64,000 nucleotides of DNA. It comes from Clostridia bacterium (GTDB lineage Bacteria; Bacillota; Clostridia; Christensenellales; Aristaeellaceae). Every line of letters starts with the position of its first letter. Positions within the stretch are counted from its first letter, which is position 1. Below the pieces are notes generated by a model that saw only the letters and a program-made list of their open reading frames with translations, had not been told where the DNA came from and made no database searches. A program made the position numbers and the translations under genes. The stretch is taken from assembly GCA_017545905.1 (NCBI GenBank), contig JAFWXL010000015.1:1-64000 (forward strand), read 5' to 3'. Of the stretch, positions 16,542 to 24,923 are shown one piece after another.

Positions 16542-16769
16542 TCACATGATCTCCACGAACACAGGCTTCTCGTTGCGGGCGGTCGCTGCCTTCACAACGG
16601 CGCGGATGGACTTGGCGATGCGGCCCTGTTTGCCGATCACCTTGCCCATATCATCCGGGCCGACGCTCAGCTCGATGATGACAGACTCCGGACCTTCAAC
16701 GGTCTTCACCTGCACCTGATCTGGATGATCCACGAGCGTTGCGGCAATATAGCGAACCAGTTCTTCCAT
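16542..16769 (-). CDS. khpA: KH-domain RNA-binding protein KhpA
   Basis: The 75-residue protein is a single KH domain with the GxxG loop seen as VIGKQGRIAKSIRAVV. Length and position between rpsP and rimM match KhpA (YlqC), which pairs with KhpB and binds many small RNAs. It follows rpsP by 28 bases. The 106-base gap to rimM contains a GCCGCGC/GCGCGGC hairpin. Confidence 0.93.
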   Translation of the reverse strand: MEELVRYIAATLVDHPDQVQVKTVEGPESVIIELSVGPDDMGKVIGKQGRIAKSIRAVVKAATARNEKPVFVEIM

Positions 16770-16797
16770 TGCTCAGCCCTCGCGGTTACCTGATAAA

Positions 16798-17040
16798 TCA
16801 GGCGATCGCGCCGGTCTTCTTGAGCAGCGCACGGACGGTGTCGGTCGGCTGGGCGCCGTTCTTCATCCAGGTCTGAGCCTTCTCGTTGTCGATCTTCAGC
16901 TCAACCGGGTTGGAAACCGGATTGTAGTAGCCGATCTCATCGATGAAACGGCCATCGCGGCAGGCGCGCTCGTCGGCGACGACGACACGGTAGAACGGCT
17001 TCTTCTTCATGCCCATTCTCTTCAGACGAATCTTAACCAT
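16798..17040 (-). CDS. rpsP: 30S ribosomal protein S16
   Basis: The 80-residue protein opens [20 protein letters not shown] and has the S16 signature [20 protein letters not shown]. Length is typical. It has a strong AGGAGG ribosome binding site. A short hairpin CAATCT-tgt-AGATTG (17085-17099) lies in its leader, which might take part in autogenous control; that is inference. Confidence 0.97.
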   Translation of the reverse strand: MVKIRLKRMGMKKKPFYRVVVADERACRDGRFIDEIGYYNPVSNPVELKIDNEKAQTWMKNGAQPTDTVRALLKKTGAIA

Positions 17041-17114
17041 AATTGTATCCTCCTAAATTCTCTGTTTAAATAGAATATATGACTTCAATCTTGTAGATTG
17101 GCGTCGGTGTTTTT

Positions 17115-17175
17115 CTCGGGCTGCCGCCCGAACCTGCCCGGGGACATCGTCCCCGGACCCCTTCTTCGCTTCGCG
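17115..17175 (+). repeat. Two-hairpin intergenic repeat, copy D
   Basis: Hairpin 1 is CGGGC-tgcc-GCCCG. Hairpin 2 is CCGGGGAC-atc-GTCCCCGG. The tail CTTCTTCGCTTCGCG is followed by cctgcttgaagcagc. The copy lies between ffh and rpsP, so it is transcribed antisense if the cluster is one operon. Confidence 0.8.
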
Positions 17176-17267
17176 CCTGCTTGAAGCAGCTCAGCTTATA
17201 GAAAATTGGAAAATTTCGGCCTCGTGCGCAAAACCAGTTCTGGCATCATGCTCGTTCGGAACATGGT

Positions 17268-17286
17268 CCAGCGGAACGCTGGTCAG
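17268..17286. repeat. 19-base repeat with a short hairpin, overlapping a stop codon (copy 2)
   Basis: Identical to 5494-5512 (CCAGCGGAACGCTGGTCAG). Here the TCA is the ffh stop codon. Confidence 0.75.
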
Positions 17287-18620
17287 CGCCCCATCGGGAA
17301 GCGGAATCGGCCCTTGCGGCCCTTCATCTGATTCATCATCATCTTCATCTGCTTTTTCGATTCCTCGAACTGACGAATCAGCTGGTTCACGTCTTGAACC
17401 GTGGTGCCGCTGCCCGCTGCAATGCGGCGGCGGCGGCTGGCATTGAGAACCTCCGGATGGCGGCGCTCCTTCGGGGTCATCGAGCGGATGATCGCCTCGG
17501 GCTTCTTCATCGCGTCGTCCGGGATGTCGATATCGCCGATGTTGCTCATGCCCGGCAGCATCTTCAGCACGCCGGAGAGCGGGCCCATCTTCTTGATCTG
17601 CTGCATCTGGGTGAGGAAATCGTCAAGCGTGAAATCCGCATTCTTAACGCGCCTGGCCATGTCCAGCGACTGCTGCGCGTCTTCCTCGGCGAAGGTCTCC
17701 TGCGCCTTTTCGATGAGCGTGAGCATATCGCCCATGCCCAGAATGCGGGAGGCCATGCGCTCCGGATGGAACGGCTCGATGTCGCCGAGCTTCTCGCCCG
17801 TGCCGGCAAACTTGATCGGCTTGCCCGTCACCGCGCGCACGCTCAGCGCCGCACCGCCGCGGGTATCGCCGTCGAGCTTGGTGAGGATCACGCCGGTAAC
17901 TTCCAGCTTCTCATTGAACGTGTTGGCGACGTTGACCGCGTCCTGACCGGTCATCGCATCGATGGTCAGCAGGATTTCGCTCGGCTTTACGGCCTCGCGC
18001 ACGCGTGCCAGCTCGTCCATGAGCGTCTCGTCGATGTGCAGGCGGCCGGCGGTATCCAGAATCACAACGTCATGCTGGCGGCTGCGGGCGAATTCGACCG
18101 CTTCCAGCGCCGTCTTGACCGGATCCTGCGTGCCGCGCTCAAACACCGGCACGCCGACCTGAGAGCCCACAACCTGCAGCTGCTTGATGGCAGCCGGGCG
18201 ATAGATATCGCAGGCGACCAGCAGCGGCTTCTTTCCGTCTTTTCTGAGCCAGCCCGCCAGCTTGGCGCTCATCGTCGTCTTACCGGCGCCCTGCAGACCG
18301 CAGAGCATGAATACCGACACCGGGCTGGAACTGAACTGCAGGCGGGCATTGGTGCCGCCCATCAGGCCGGTGAGTTCCTCGTTGACAATCTTGATGATCT
18401 GCTGCTGGGCGTTCAGGCTCTCGATGAGCTCCTGACCGACGCAGCGCTCAGTGGCTTTCTTGACAAAGTCCTTGACAACCTTGTAGTTGACGTCCGCCTC
18501 GAGCAGCGCCATGCGAACCTCGCGCATGACAAGCTTGACGTCTTCCTCCGTCAGCTTGCCCTTGCCGCGCATCTTGCCAAAGGCCTGCTGCAGTCTTTGC
18601 GTCAATCCTTCAAAGGCCAT
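17283..18620 (-). CDS. ffh: Signal recognition particle GTPase Ffh
   Basis: From the ATG at 18620 the product is 445 residues: N-domain four-helix bundle (MAFEGLTQRLQQAFGKMRGK), G-domain with GLQGAGKTT (P-loop), DTAGRLHID, TKLDGDTRGG and GTGEKLGDIEPFHPERM, then the methionine-rich M-domain with SMTPKERRHPEVLNASRRRR and GSGTTVQDVNQLI for 4.5S RNA and signal-sequence binding. It delivers nascent membrane proteins to FtsY. It begins one base after ylxM ends. A frame extension upstream to 18707 overlaps ylxM and is not used. Confidence 0.97.
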   Translation of the reverse strand: MAFEGLTQRLQQAFGKMRGKGKLTEEDVKLVMREVRMALLEADVNYKVVKDFVKKATERCVGQELIESLNAQQQIIKIVNEELTGLMGGTNARLQFSSSPVSVFMLCGLQGAGKTTMSAKLAGWLRKDGKKPLLVACDIYRPAAIKQLQVVGSQVGVPVFERGTQDPVKTALEAVEFARSRQHDVVILDTAGRLHIDETLMDELARVREAVKPSEILLTIDAMTGQDAVNVANTFNEKLEVTGVILTKLDGDTRGGAALSVRAVTGKPIKFAGTGEKLGDIEPFHPERMASRILGMGDMLTLIEKAQETFAEEDAQQSLDMARRVKNADFTLDDFLTQMQQIKKMGPLSGVLKMLPGMSNIGDIDIPDDAMKKPEAIIRSMTPKERRHPEVLNASRRRRIAAGSGTTVQDVNQLIRQFEESKKQMKMMMNQMKGRKGRFRFPMGR

Positions 18621-18621
18621 C

Positions 18622-18960
18622 TTACTCCTCCTCTTGTGAGAGCAGCCGTTCCAGAATCTCTCTGGCCTGCTGCGCATTCTCTCCGGGCGCATCCCGGAGC
18701 GCCTCAAGTCCTTCGCCGAGCCCTTCTGTCAGGCGGCGGTAGCGCTCGGCCAGGCCGAGCATCTGCTCATAGGCGGCCAGCTGCGCGGCTCCCTTTCGCA
18801 CGGCGTCGTAGACGCCCTGGCGGGAAATGCCCTCGCGCGCGGCGATCTCCGAGAGGGAGAAATCCTCCTCGCAGTACAGCGCGATCAGCTTCTGCTGACG
18901 GCTCGTCAGCAGCGGGCCATAGAACGCAAACAACCAGCCGGTTTCCAGCTTTTCATCCAC
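18622..18960 (-). CDS. ylxM: YlxM family HTH protein (SRP-associated)
   Basis: From the GTG at 18960, with GAGGTGG just upstream, the product is 112 residues. It has the sigma-like helix-turn-helix typical of YlxM: FYGPLLTSRQQKLIALYCEE then DFSLSEIAAREGISRQGVYD. A TTG at 18984 is an alternative start, but the position of the FYGPLL block relative to known YlxM proteins favours the GTG. YlxM binds the SRP RNA and modulates Ffh activity. It is the first gene of the cluster, driven by a consensus promoter. Confidence 0.88.
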   Translation of the reverse strand: MDEKLETGWLFAFYGPLLTSRQQKLIALYCEEDFSLSEIAAREGISRQGVYDAVRKGAAQLAAYEQMLGLAERYRRLTEGLGEGLEALRDAPGENAQQAREILERLLSQEEE

Positions 18961-19004
18961 GTTCTCCACCTCGTTGTAAAGCAAAATAACTTGACAGCCT
19001 GCAT

Positions 19005-19033
19005 ATTATACGATAATCCAGCAGAACTGTCAA
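19005..19033 (-). promoter_or_regulatory. Consensus promoter of the ylxM-ffh cluster
   Basis: The minus strand has TTGACA (19028-19033), exactly 17 bases and TATAAT (19005-19010), a perfect sigma-A promoter. Confidence 0.85.
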
Positions 19034-19051
19034 GCCTTTTTACTTTACATA

Positions 19052-19654
19052 TCAATCTTTTTTCTGTCTGTTTTCCATCTTTTTCTGAGCAGATTCGATT
19101 CTCGCGTGCACCGCTTCGCCGCACAGCGCATGGATGGGCACGATTCTGCCCGGCACGCCGTCTTTGGCGCGCTTATGCAGCCAGACGGTATCATGCCACT
19201 GCCCGAGCTTGAATCCCGTCTTCTCATGACGGCCAATGATCCTGTAGCCCATCTTCTCATGCATGGCGATGCTGCCTGCATTTGAGCCTGTGATCACGCC
19301 GTAGAAATTGACGTAGCCCTGCATGGAAAGCAGCTCCTCCAGAAGCCGGTACAGTGGCCCGCCCATACCTCTGCCTGTGAAGCCTTCCTTTATATAGATG
19401 CTCAGCTCCACGTTCCAGTCAAAAGCTGCGCGCTCTGCCTGCCTGTGCGCGTAGGCATAACCGACAATCGCGCCGTCCATCTCCAGCACAAGATAGGGAA
19501 ATTGCTGCGTGATCTCCCGGATACGCCGCTCAAAGACTTCCAGCGTCGGGACCTCCGTTTCAAAGGTGACCGCCGTCTTCTCAATATAGGGCGCGTAGAT
19601 TGCACGGATATCTGCCGCATCACGCGCAGGATCGGCAAACCGGATCGTAATCAT
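19052..19654 (-). CDS. GNAT acetyltransferase, phosphinothricin/methionine-sulfoximine type
   Basis: The 200-residue protein from the ATG at 19654 follows the Pat/MddA pattern: IRFADPARDAADIRAIYAPY, TAVTFETEVPT, a YAYAHRQAERAAFDWNVELS strand-turn and GFTGRGMGGPLYRLL for acetyl-CoA binding, then HEKMGYRIIGRHEKTGFKLG. Such enzymes N-acetylate methionine sulfoximine-like or amino-acid substrates. The C-terminal 40 residues (after VWLHKRAKD) are longer than usual and basic. Its ATG overlaps the stop of the upstream EamA gene (ATGA), so the two are coupled; export and acetylation of the same compound is a possible link. Confidence 0.82.
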   Translation of the reverse strand: MITIRFADPARDAADIRAIYAPYIEKTAVTFETEVPTLEVFERRIREITQQFPYLVLEMDGAIVGYAYAHRQAERAAFDWNVELSIYIKEGFTGRGMGGPLYRLLEELLSMQGYVNFYGVITGSNAGSIAMHEKMGYRIIGRHEKTGFKLGQWHDTVWLHKRAKDGVPGRIVPIHALCGEAVHARIESAQKKMENRQKKD

Positions 19655-20583
19655 GCCTTTGTCTGCTGGCCTTTGCCAACGATCACGATGCTCAGACATA
19701 CCAGCGCCAGAGCCGCAGCATAGCGCATAAGCGGCAATTCAGCGCCGCCGTGAAGGATCAGCGAAAGCATCACGCCAAAGATCGGCTGCAGGAACATGAA
19801 CGGCGCAATGCGCGAGACCGGATTGAATTTGAGCAGCACGGACCAGACCGTATATGCCACCGCAGAGAGCGCCGCCAGATACAAAAGCACCGCCACGCTG
19901 CCCGCGCCGGCGGGATGCAGCCTGCCGCCAAAGAGGAAGCCCGCCGTCGCCATGATCGCGCCGCCGAGCATGAACTGCCAGCCGCTCAGCGCCACCGGGT
20001 CCTCCTTCTGGCCGAAGTGCTTGATCGCGCCCGCGCTGCATGCGCCCGCAATCATGGATATCATCAGGAATCCTTCGCCCGTCAGGCTCACGCCGCCGCC
20101 CATGCCTGAGCCGTCCAGATTGACCACGACGATGCCCGCCACGCCCAGCGCGCCGCCGAGCCACTTGAGCAGGTTCATCTTCTCGCTGCGGAAGATATAG
20201 CACGCAATCAGGATCGCGACAAACGCGTTCAGGCCCTGGATGATCGCCCCCTTAACGCTGGGCGTATTGGCCACGCCGATGTAGAAAAACACATACTGAA
20301 TGACGGTCTGCAGCCCGCCCAGGCAGAAGACCATGTACAGATTCTGCTTCTTCGGACGCACGACGCGGCGCTGCATCACGCTGGTGAAGAGGATCGTAAG
20401 CAGGCCCGCCAGAAAGAATCGGCAGCCCGCAAAGACGATCTGTGTCGCAGACTCTCCGGCAGGGATCGCGAAGAGCTTATATCCCAGATTGATGAACGGA
20501 ATTGCGCTGCCCCAGAGCGCATTGCACAGAATCGCAAGGCCGACGACGACGGGACCGCGCGCAAGAAGCGGTTTCTTTTCCAT
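19651..20583 (-). CDS. EamA/DMT family transporter
   Basis: The 310-residue product has ten hydrophobic segments in two EamA halves; the first has LAILCNALWGSAIPFINLGY and the FAGCRFFLAG charged-turn, the second LSGWQFMLGGAIMATAGFLF and a PVSRIAPFMFLQPIFGV block. DMT proteins export amino acids, metabolites or drugs through the cytoplasmic membrane. The start at 20583 has an AAGAAGGG box. It is followed at once by the coupled acetyltransferase gene. Confidence 0.85.
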   Translation of the reverse strand: MEKKPLLARGPVVVGLAILCNALWGSAIPFINLGYKLFAIPAGESATQIVFAGCRFFLAGLLTILFTSVMQRRVVRPKKQNLYMVFCLGGLQTVIQYVFFYIGVANTPSVKGAIIQGLNAFVAILIACYIFRSEKMNLLKWLGGALGVAGIVVVNLDGSGMGGGVSLTGEGFLMISMIAGACSAGAIKHFGQKEDPVALSGWQFMLGGAIMATAGFLFGGRLHPAGAGSVAVLLYLAALSAVAYTVWSVLLKFNPVSRIAPFMFLQPIFGVMLSLILHGGAELPLMRYAAALALVCLSIVIVGKGQQTKA

Positions 20584-20617
20584 ATGAATTCCCTTCTTTG
20601 GTTGTATTGCCTGTGAC

Positions 20618-20645
20618 AGTATACCACGCCTGACGCAAAAAGCAA
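20618..20645 (-). promoter_or_regulatory. Possible promoter of the EamA-GNAT pair
   Basis: The minus strand has TTGCTT (20640-20645), a 16-base spacer and TATACT (20618-20623). The -35 box overlaps the terminator of the gene before it. Confidence 0.45.
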
Positions 20646-20677
20646 GCGGGAGAGCGATGTTTTCGCTCTCCCGCTTA
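20636..20677 (-). terminator. Terminator of the tetR-flavoprotein operon
   Basis: AAGCGGGAGAGCG pairs with CGCTCTCCCGCTT, and the minus strand continues with GCTTTTTGCG. Confidence 0.8.
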
Positions 20678-20695
20678 GGATAAATCAGATTCTGT

Positions 20696-22735
20696 TTACT
20701 CCGCAATCGCGGTCATCGCCGCCACGCGGCCATAGTAAACCGCAGAGCCGATGGCCATGCCGCAGCACGGATACTCGGCGTCGAACAGACCGGTGAACGC
20801 AACCTCACCCGCGGCATACAGGCCCGGGATCGGCTTGTTCTCAGTGTCCAGCACGCGGCCATTCACGTCGATCTCCAGACCGCCGAAGGTAACGGAGGTG
20901 CCCGGAGTCATGCGGAAAGCATAGTACTCGTCGCCCTCAACCGGGATCATATACTGAGCCGGCTTGCCGAAGTCCTCGTCCACGCCCTTGGCGCACAGCT
21001 CATTGTAGCGCGCAACGGTCGCCTCCAGCGCAGCAGCGTCCACGCCGATCATGCCGGCCAGCTCGCCGATGGTGGCCGCATGCGGCACATGCTCCATCGT
21101 CACGCCCCACTGGATCATTGGATACGGCTCGACAGCCATGCCGTCCTTCTTGGCGGCAATGTAGAAGCCATAGGTACTCTTGGCGTCCGCCAGGGCGGTA
21201 GCAACGTGGGACTGATAGGTGTACTCGTCCACCACGCGCAGGCCGTCCTCGGAGACGATCAGACCGGATTCTTCGTTGATGCCGCAGTAGCAGTCATAGC
21301 TGACATACACCAGCTGCAGGCCCGGAGCGTCGAAATTCTTCGCGCCGACAGCCACAGCCATGGTCAGGCCGTCGCCGGTGTTGGTCATCGGCACAGAGCC
21401 ATACGGTGTATAGGTCAGGAAATCGGAATACTTGGCCAGCATGTCCGGATTCTGCGCGTATCCGCCGGTGCAAAGGATAACGCCCTTGGCATTGACGGTC
21501 ACCTTGGAGCCGTCAGCCATGGTCGCCTTCACGCCCACAACAGCGCCCGCTTCATTGGTGATCAGCTCTTCAGCGCAGCAGTTGTAGAGGGTCTTGCCGC
21601 CCTTGTCCGCATAGAGGTTGGTCAGCGGCGCGGTGAACTGGCCGCCGTGACCGCTGGTCTGGCCGCCGCCGCCCATGGTGTTGTGCACGCGCCACGGGGT
21701 GATGGAGCTGTGGATGTACTCGACGTCCTGCACCATCACGCCGCGATCCTCCAGCCACTGCAGGTTCTCGGCAGAGGCGTCGCAGAACGCACGCACGAGC
21801 TTCTCGTTCATGATGTCATCGCGGTCGAAGCTCATCAGGTATTCATACATCATATCGGCATTGTCGGTATAGCCCTGCTTCTCCTGCCACGGGGTGCCCG
21901 CCGCCAGGATCTTGCCGCCGCTGCGCACGGTGGAGCCGCCGGTGATGCCGCCCTTTTCCAGCAGCAGCACGTTCGCGCCCGCTTCCTGCGCGGTGATCGC
22001 CGCGGACAGGCCCGCAGCGCCGGCGCCGACAACAACCACATCGACGTCGTAAACCTGATCCTCAGCCGCAGCCTTCTGGGCCGGGGCCTTGAGCACTTCC
22101 GGATCGCCGCCCGCCTGCGCAACGGCATCCGCCACGGCAGCGATGATGGCATTGCCGGTGACGGTCGCATTGGTCACCACGTCGATGGCCAGGGTCTGAT
22201 CGGCTACGATCTTGCCCGGGAACGCGTCGATCGGAGCATTCGGCACGCCGTAGCCCAGACCCAGGTTCTCCTTGTGGCTGACAACCTTCACATCGGCAAT
22301 GGCATTCTCGGTGAAGGTGACTTCCACGGTCATCTCGCCGTTCTTGCCGGCCGCCACGCCGGTGTAGGTACCGGCGGTGTAGGTGCCGTCCCAGCCAGCA
22401 GCGCCCGCCGCCTCGTCCAGCGCCTTCTGCACAGCAGCCTTCGCCGCGTTGCTGGTCAGGGTCACGCCGGAAACGCCGTCGATCTCAGCGCTCTGCTTTT
22501 CCAGGAAAGCCGCCGCCAGCGCCTCGCCCTGCGCAGCGCCGAAGCCCTGGGTCTCGCCGGAAACATCCAGCGCAACGGCGGTGATCGCTTCGCCGTCCAC
22601 GGTCACGGTCGCCTTCACCGCGCTGGAAAAGCCCTGCGCCTCGGCGGTATACTCGCCGGGGGTGTAGGCCGCCATGCCCATCGCCGGCATGATCATGCAC
22701 ATGATCAGCGCGAGGGCAACGATGCTCTTCTTCAT
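20696..22735 (-). CDS. Exported flavin reductase (fumarate/urocanate-reductase type) with two FMN-binding domains
   Basis: From the ATG at 22735 the product is 679 residues. A Sec signal peptide (MKKSIVALALIMCMIMPAMG, cut near GMA) is followed by two FMN-binding domains at about 25-92 and 98-185; their candidate covalent-FMN threonines sit in DGVSGVTLTS and VVTNATVTGN. The FAD domain begins DVVVVGAGAAGLSAA and has GGSTVRSGG, GGGGQTSGHGGQF and LYAAGEVAFTGLF. This is the layout of extracytoplasmic flavinylated reductases (UrdA, FrdA-like) that use small organic acids as electron acceptors; FMN attachment needs ApbE, not encoded here. The acceptor is unknown. The gene follows a TetR regulator by 44 bases in one operon. 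Confidence 0.88.
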   Translation of the reverse strand: MKKSIVALALIMCMIMPAMGMAAYTPGEYTAEAQGFSSAVKATVTVDGEAITAVALDVSGETQGFGAAQGEALAAAFLEKQSAEIDGVSGVTLTSNAAKAAVQKALDEAAGAAGWDGTYTAGTYTGVAAGKNGEMTVEVTFTENAIADVKVVSHKENLGLGYGVPNAPIDAFPGKIVADQTLAIDVVTNATVTGNAIIAAVADAVAQAGGDPEVLKAPAQKAAAEDQVYDVDVVVVGAGAAGLSAAITAQEAGANVLLLEKGGITGGSTVRSGGKILAAGTPWQEKQGYTDNADMMYEYLMSFDRDDIMNEKLVRAFCDASAENLQWLEDRGVMVQDVEYIHSSITPWRVHNTMGGGGQTSGHGGQFTAPLTNLYADKGGKTLYNCCAEELITNEAGAVVGVKATMADGSKVTVNAKGVILCTGGYAQNPDMLAKYSDFLTYTPYGSVPMTNTGDGLTMAVAVGAKNFDAPGLQLVYVSYDCYCGINEESGLIVSEDGLRVVDEYTYQSHVATALADAKSTYGFYIAAKKDGMAVEPYPMIQWGVTMEHVPHAATIGELAGMIGVDAAALEATVARYNELCAKGVDEDFGKPAQYMIPVEGDEYYAFRMTPGTSVTFGGLEIDVNGRVLDTENKPIPGLYAAGEVAFTGLFDAEYPCCGMAIGSAVYYGRVAAMTAIAE

Positions 22736-22779
22736 ATGTTTTTCCTCCTTCAATATCTCTGAACCGGTTTTCCCGGTAA

Positions 22780-23370
22780 TCAGCCTTCCATATGTTCCCA
22801 GCCCAGACAGGCGCGCAGACTGTTGATGAATCCTTTCCACAACGCCTCATCCTGCTCCGCTTCGGGATGATCTTCCAGATAGTAGTACAGCGCGCTGCCC
22901 AGATGGTAATACATCTCCTCCATCAGCGCCGCGGGCAGATTCCGCAATTCGCCGCTGGCAATCCCCTGCGCAAAGATTTCTGCCACGCCCTGTGCGCGCA
23001 TGCCCAGCGCCTTGCTGCGCTCACGCTCGCCAAATCGCGGATGCGCCAGATATACGCGCTCCAATCGATTTTTCATTGGGCTCTCCATCTCCCAGCGCGT
23101 GCCATTGCGCAGACGCTGGCAAAGCTTGTCCAGCGCTCCGCTCATCTCTTCAATTCCGGCTCCGCAGGCCTTTACGCGCTCCTCATAGCACAGCCGATAG
23201 GTCTCTTCAAACAGGCTTTCCTTGGATTCGAAATACAAATACAGCGTGCCTTTTCCCACGCCTGCTTTCGCCGCTACATCCGCCATGGAGGCCGCCTCGA
23301 AACCGCTGGTGCAGAACACCTCGATCGCCGCGTCAATGATGCGTGCACGTTTATTTATATCCCGTTCCAC
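22780..23370 (-). CDS. TetR-family repressor of the exported reductase operon
   Basis: The N-terminal helix-turn-helix reads RIIDAAIEVFCTSGFEAASM, DVAAKAGVGKGTLYLYFESK; the ligand domain is helical and unassigned. The GTG at 23370 with GGGAGG seven bases before it is preferred (196 residues); an ATG five codons earlier lacks a good site. It is transcribed with the reductase gene from a consensus promoter containing an 18-base perfect palindrome, so it probably represses itself and the reductase and is released by the reductase's substrate or product. The ligand is inference. Confidence 0.88.
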   Translation of the reverse strand: MERDINKRARIIDAAIEVFCTSGFEAASMADVAAKAGVGKGTLYLYFESKESLFEETYRLCYEERVKACGAGIEEMSGALDKLCQRLRNGTRWEMESPMKNRLERVYLAHPRFGERERSKALGMRAQGVAEIFAQGIASGELRNLPAALMEEMYYHLGSALYYYLEDHPEAEQDEALWKGFINSLRACLGWEHMEG

Positions 23371-23397
23371 AAGTTCGCCTCCCATTCCGTCTTATTC

Positions 23398-23415
23398 TGA
23401 CTGACCGGTCAGTCA
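23398..23415. promoter_or_regulatory. TetR operator palindrome
   Basis: TGACTGACCGGTCAGTCA is a perfect 18-base palindrome, placed just downstream of the -10 box and start point of the tetR promoter, the right place for autorepression. Confidence 0.85.
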
Positions 23416-23426
23416 TGTTTGGTTCC

Positions 23427-23455
23427 AGTATATCACCCTGTTAAATCCGTGTCAA
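23427..23455 (-). promoter_or_regulatory. Promoter of the tetR-flavoprotein operon
   Basis: The minus strand has TTGACA (23450-23455), 17 bases and TATACT (23427-23432). Confidence 0.8.
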
Positions 23456-23489
23456 GGAACAAATAACTTTGCGTTCACTTTTGCTCAAA

Positions 23490-23518
23490 TTGACTTTCAC
23501 CCCTCAAAACGCTATACT
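23490..23518 (+). promoter_or_regulatory. Promoter of the second MATE gene
   Basis: TTGACT (23490-23495), 17 bases, TATACT (23513-23518). It is divergent from the tetR promoter, with only 35 bases between the two -35 boxes. Confidence 0.75.
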
Positions 23519-23557
23519 GATATCATCCAATCGCAATCCGAAAGAAGGCCCTCCTTC

Positions 23558-24916
23558 ATGACCACCGATTTTTCACAGGGCAGAATCTCCCGGCGCATCA
23601 TCGCGCAGGCCGTTCCGCTGACGCTGGCGCAGCTGGTGCAGCTGCTCTATAACATTGTTGACCGCATCTATATCGGCCACATGCCCGGCGCGGGCAGCGC
23701 TGCGCTGACCGGCGTGGGCCTCACATTCCCCGTCGTCACGCTGATTGCCGCGTTCACGGCGCTGTTTTCCATGGGCGGCACGCCGCTGTTTTCCATCTCC
23801 CGCGGCGCTGGCGAACGGGAAAAGGCGCTGCGCATCATGGGCAATGTCTTTTCTCTGCTCGCCGCCTCCTCCCTGCTGCTGATGGCGCTGTGTCTCAGCT
23901 TCCGCCGGGAGATCATGTTCCTCTTCGGCGCAAGCGAAGCTTCCTATGTTTATGCAGACGCCTACCTGAAGATCTATCTGCTGGGCACGCCCTTTGCCAT
24001 GCTCGCCACCGGCATGAACAGCTTCATCAGCGCGCAGGGCTTCCCGCGCATCGGCATGCTCACCACCGTCATCGGCGCGCTGCTCAATCTCGCGCTTGAC
24101 CCGCTGTTGATCTTCGCGCTGGATATGGGCGTATCCGGCGCCGCGCTGGCGACGGTCATCTCTCAGGCCGTCTCCTGCATCTGGGTGCTGTGTTTTCTGT
24201 GCGGAAAAAAGCCGCCTCTCTCCCTCTCGCGCAGGTATCTGCCGCCCGATTCCTCCATCGTCTCCCGGGTTCTCTCTCTGGGAGCGGCCGGCTTTTTCAT
24301 GCAGGGCACCAACTGCCTCGTGCAGGTGGCATGCAATACCACGCTGAGCAGCTTCGGCGGCGACCTTTATGTCGGCGTGATGACGGTGCTCAATTCCGTT
24401 CGTTCCGTGCTTGAGCTGCCGGTTTTCGGCCTGACCAGCGGTGCGCAGCCTGTGATGGGCTTCAACTACGGCGCAAAGAAATACACCCGCGTCAAAGAGG
24501 CGATCCGCTTTACCGCCCTTTCCGGCACGGCATACAACCTGCTGGCATGGGTGCTGGTGCTCGTCTTTCCGCAGTTTCTCATGCGCGTGTTTTCTTCCGA
24601 TGAGCAGCTCATTGCCGCCGGCATGCAGGCCATGCATGTGTATTTCTTCGGCTTTTTCTTCATGTCGTTCCAGTTTGCCGGACAGACGGTCTTTCAGGCG
24701 CTGGGCTACGCGCGCCATGCCATATTCTTTTCGCTGCTGCGCAAGGCTGTGATCGTCGTACCACTGACGCTGCTGCTGCCGCGCGCCGGATTTGGCGTCA
24801 TGGGCGTGTTCCTCGCCGAGCCGGTTTCCAATCTGATCGGCGGTCTGGCCTGCTTTTCAACCATGTATTTCACCGTATACAAAAAGCTGGGCAAAACCCA
24901 GCCTGTAAAGCTCTGA
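23558..24916 (+). CDS. MATE family efflux transporter (MepA-like)
   Basis: The 452-residue product has twelve membrane segments in the MATE two-fold layout, beginning FSQGRISRRIIAQAVPLTLA, QLVQLLYNIVDRIYIGHMPG. This start, with a GAGSAALTGVGLTFP loop, resembles MepA/DinF-side MATE proteins more than the gene at 3826. The second half has ELPVFGLTSGAQPVMGFNYG, the conserved GAQPxxGFNYGA block. It should export cationic drugs or metabolites. It is divergent from the TetR operon and close enough that the same regulator could act on it. It converges on the next gene with a seven-base gap and no visible terminator. Confidence 0.9.
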   Translation: MTTDFSQGRISRRIIAQAVPLTLAQLVQLLYNIVDRIYIGHMPGAGSAALTGVGLTFPVVTLIAAFTALFSMGGTPLFSISRGAGEREKALRIMGNVFSLLAASSLLLMALCLSFRREIMFLFGASEASYVYADAYLKIYLLGTPFAMLATGMNSFISAQGFPRIGMLTTVIGALLNLALDPLLIFALDMGVSGAALATVISQAVSCIWVLCFLCGKKPPLSLSRRYLPPDSSIVSRVLSLGAAGFFMQGTNCLVQVACNTTLSSFGGDLYVGVMTVLNSVRSVLELPVFGLTSGAQPVMGFNYGAKKYTRVKEAIRFTALSGTAYNLLAWVLVLVFPQFLMRVFSSDEQLIAAGMQAMHVYFFGFFFMSFQFAGQTVFQALGYARHAIFFSLLRKAVIVVPLTLLLPRAGFGVMGVFLAEPVSNLIGGLACFSTMYFTVYKKLGKTQPVKL

Positions 24917-24923
24917 TTGTGAA

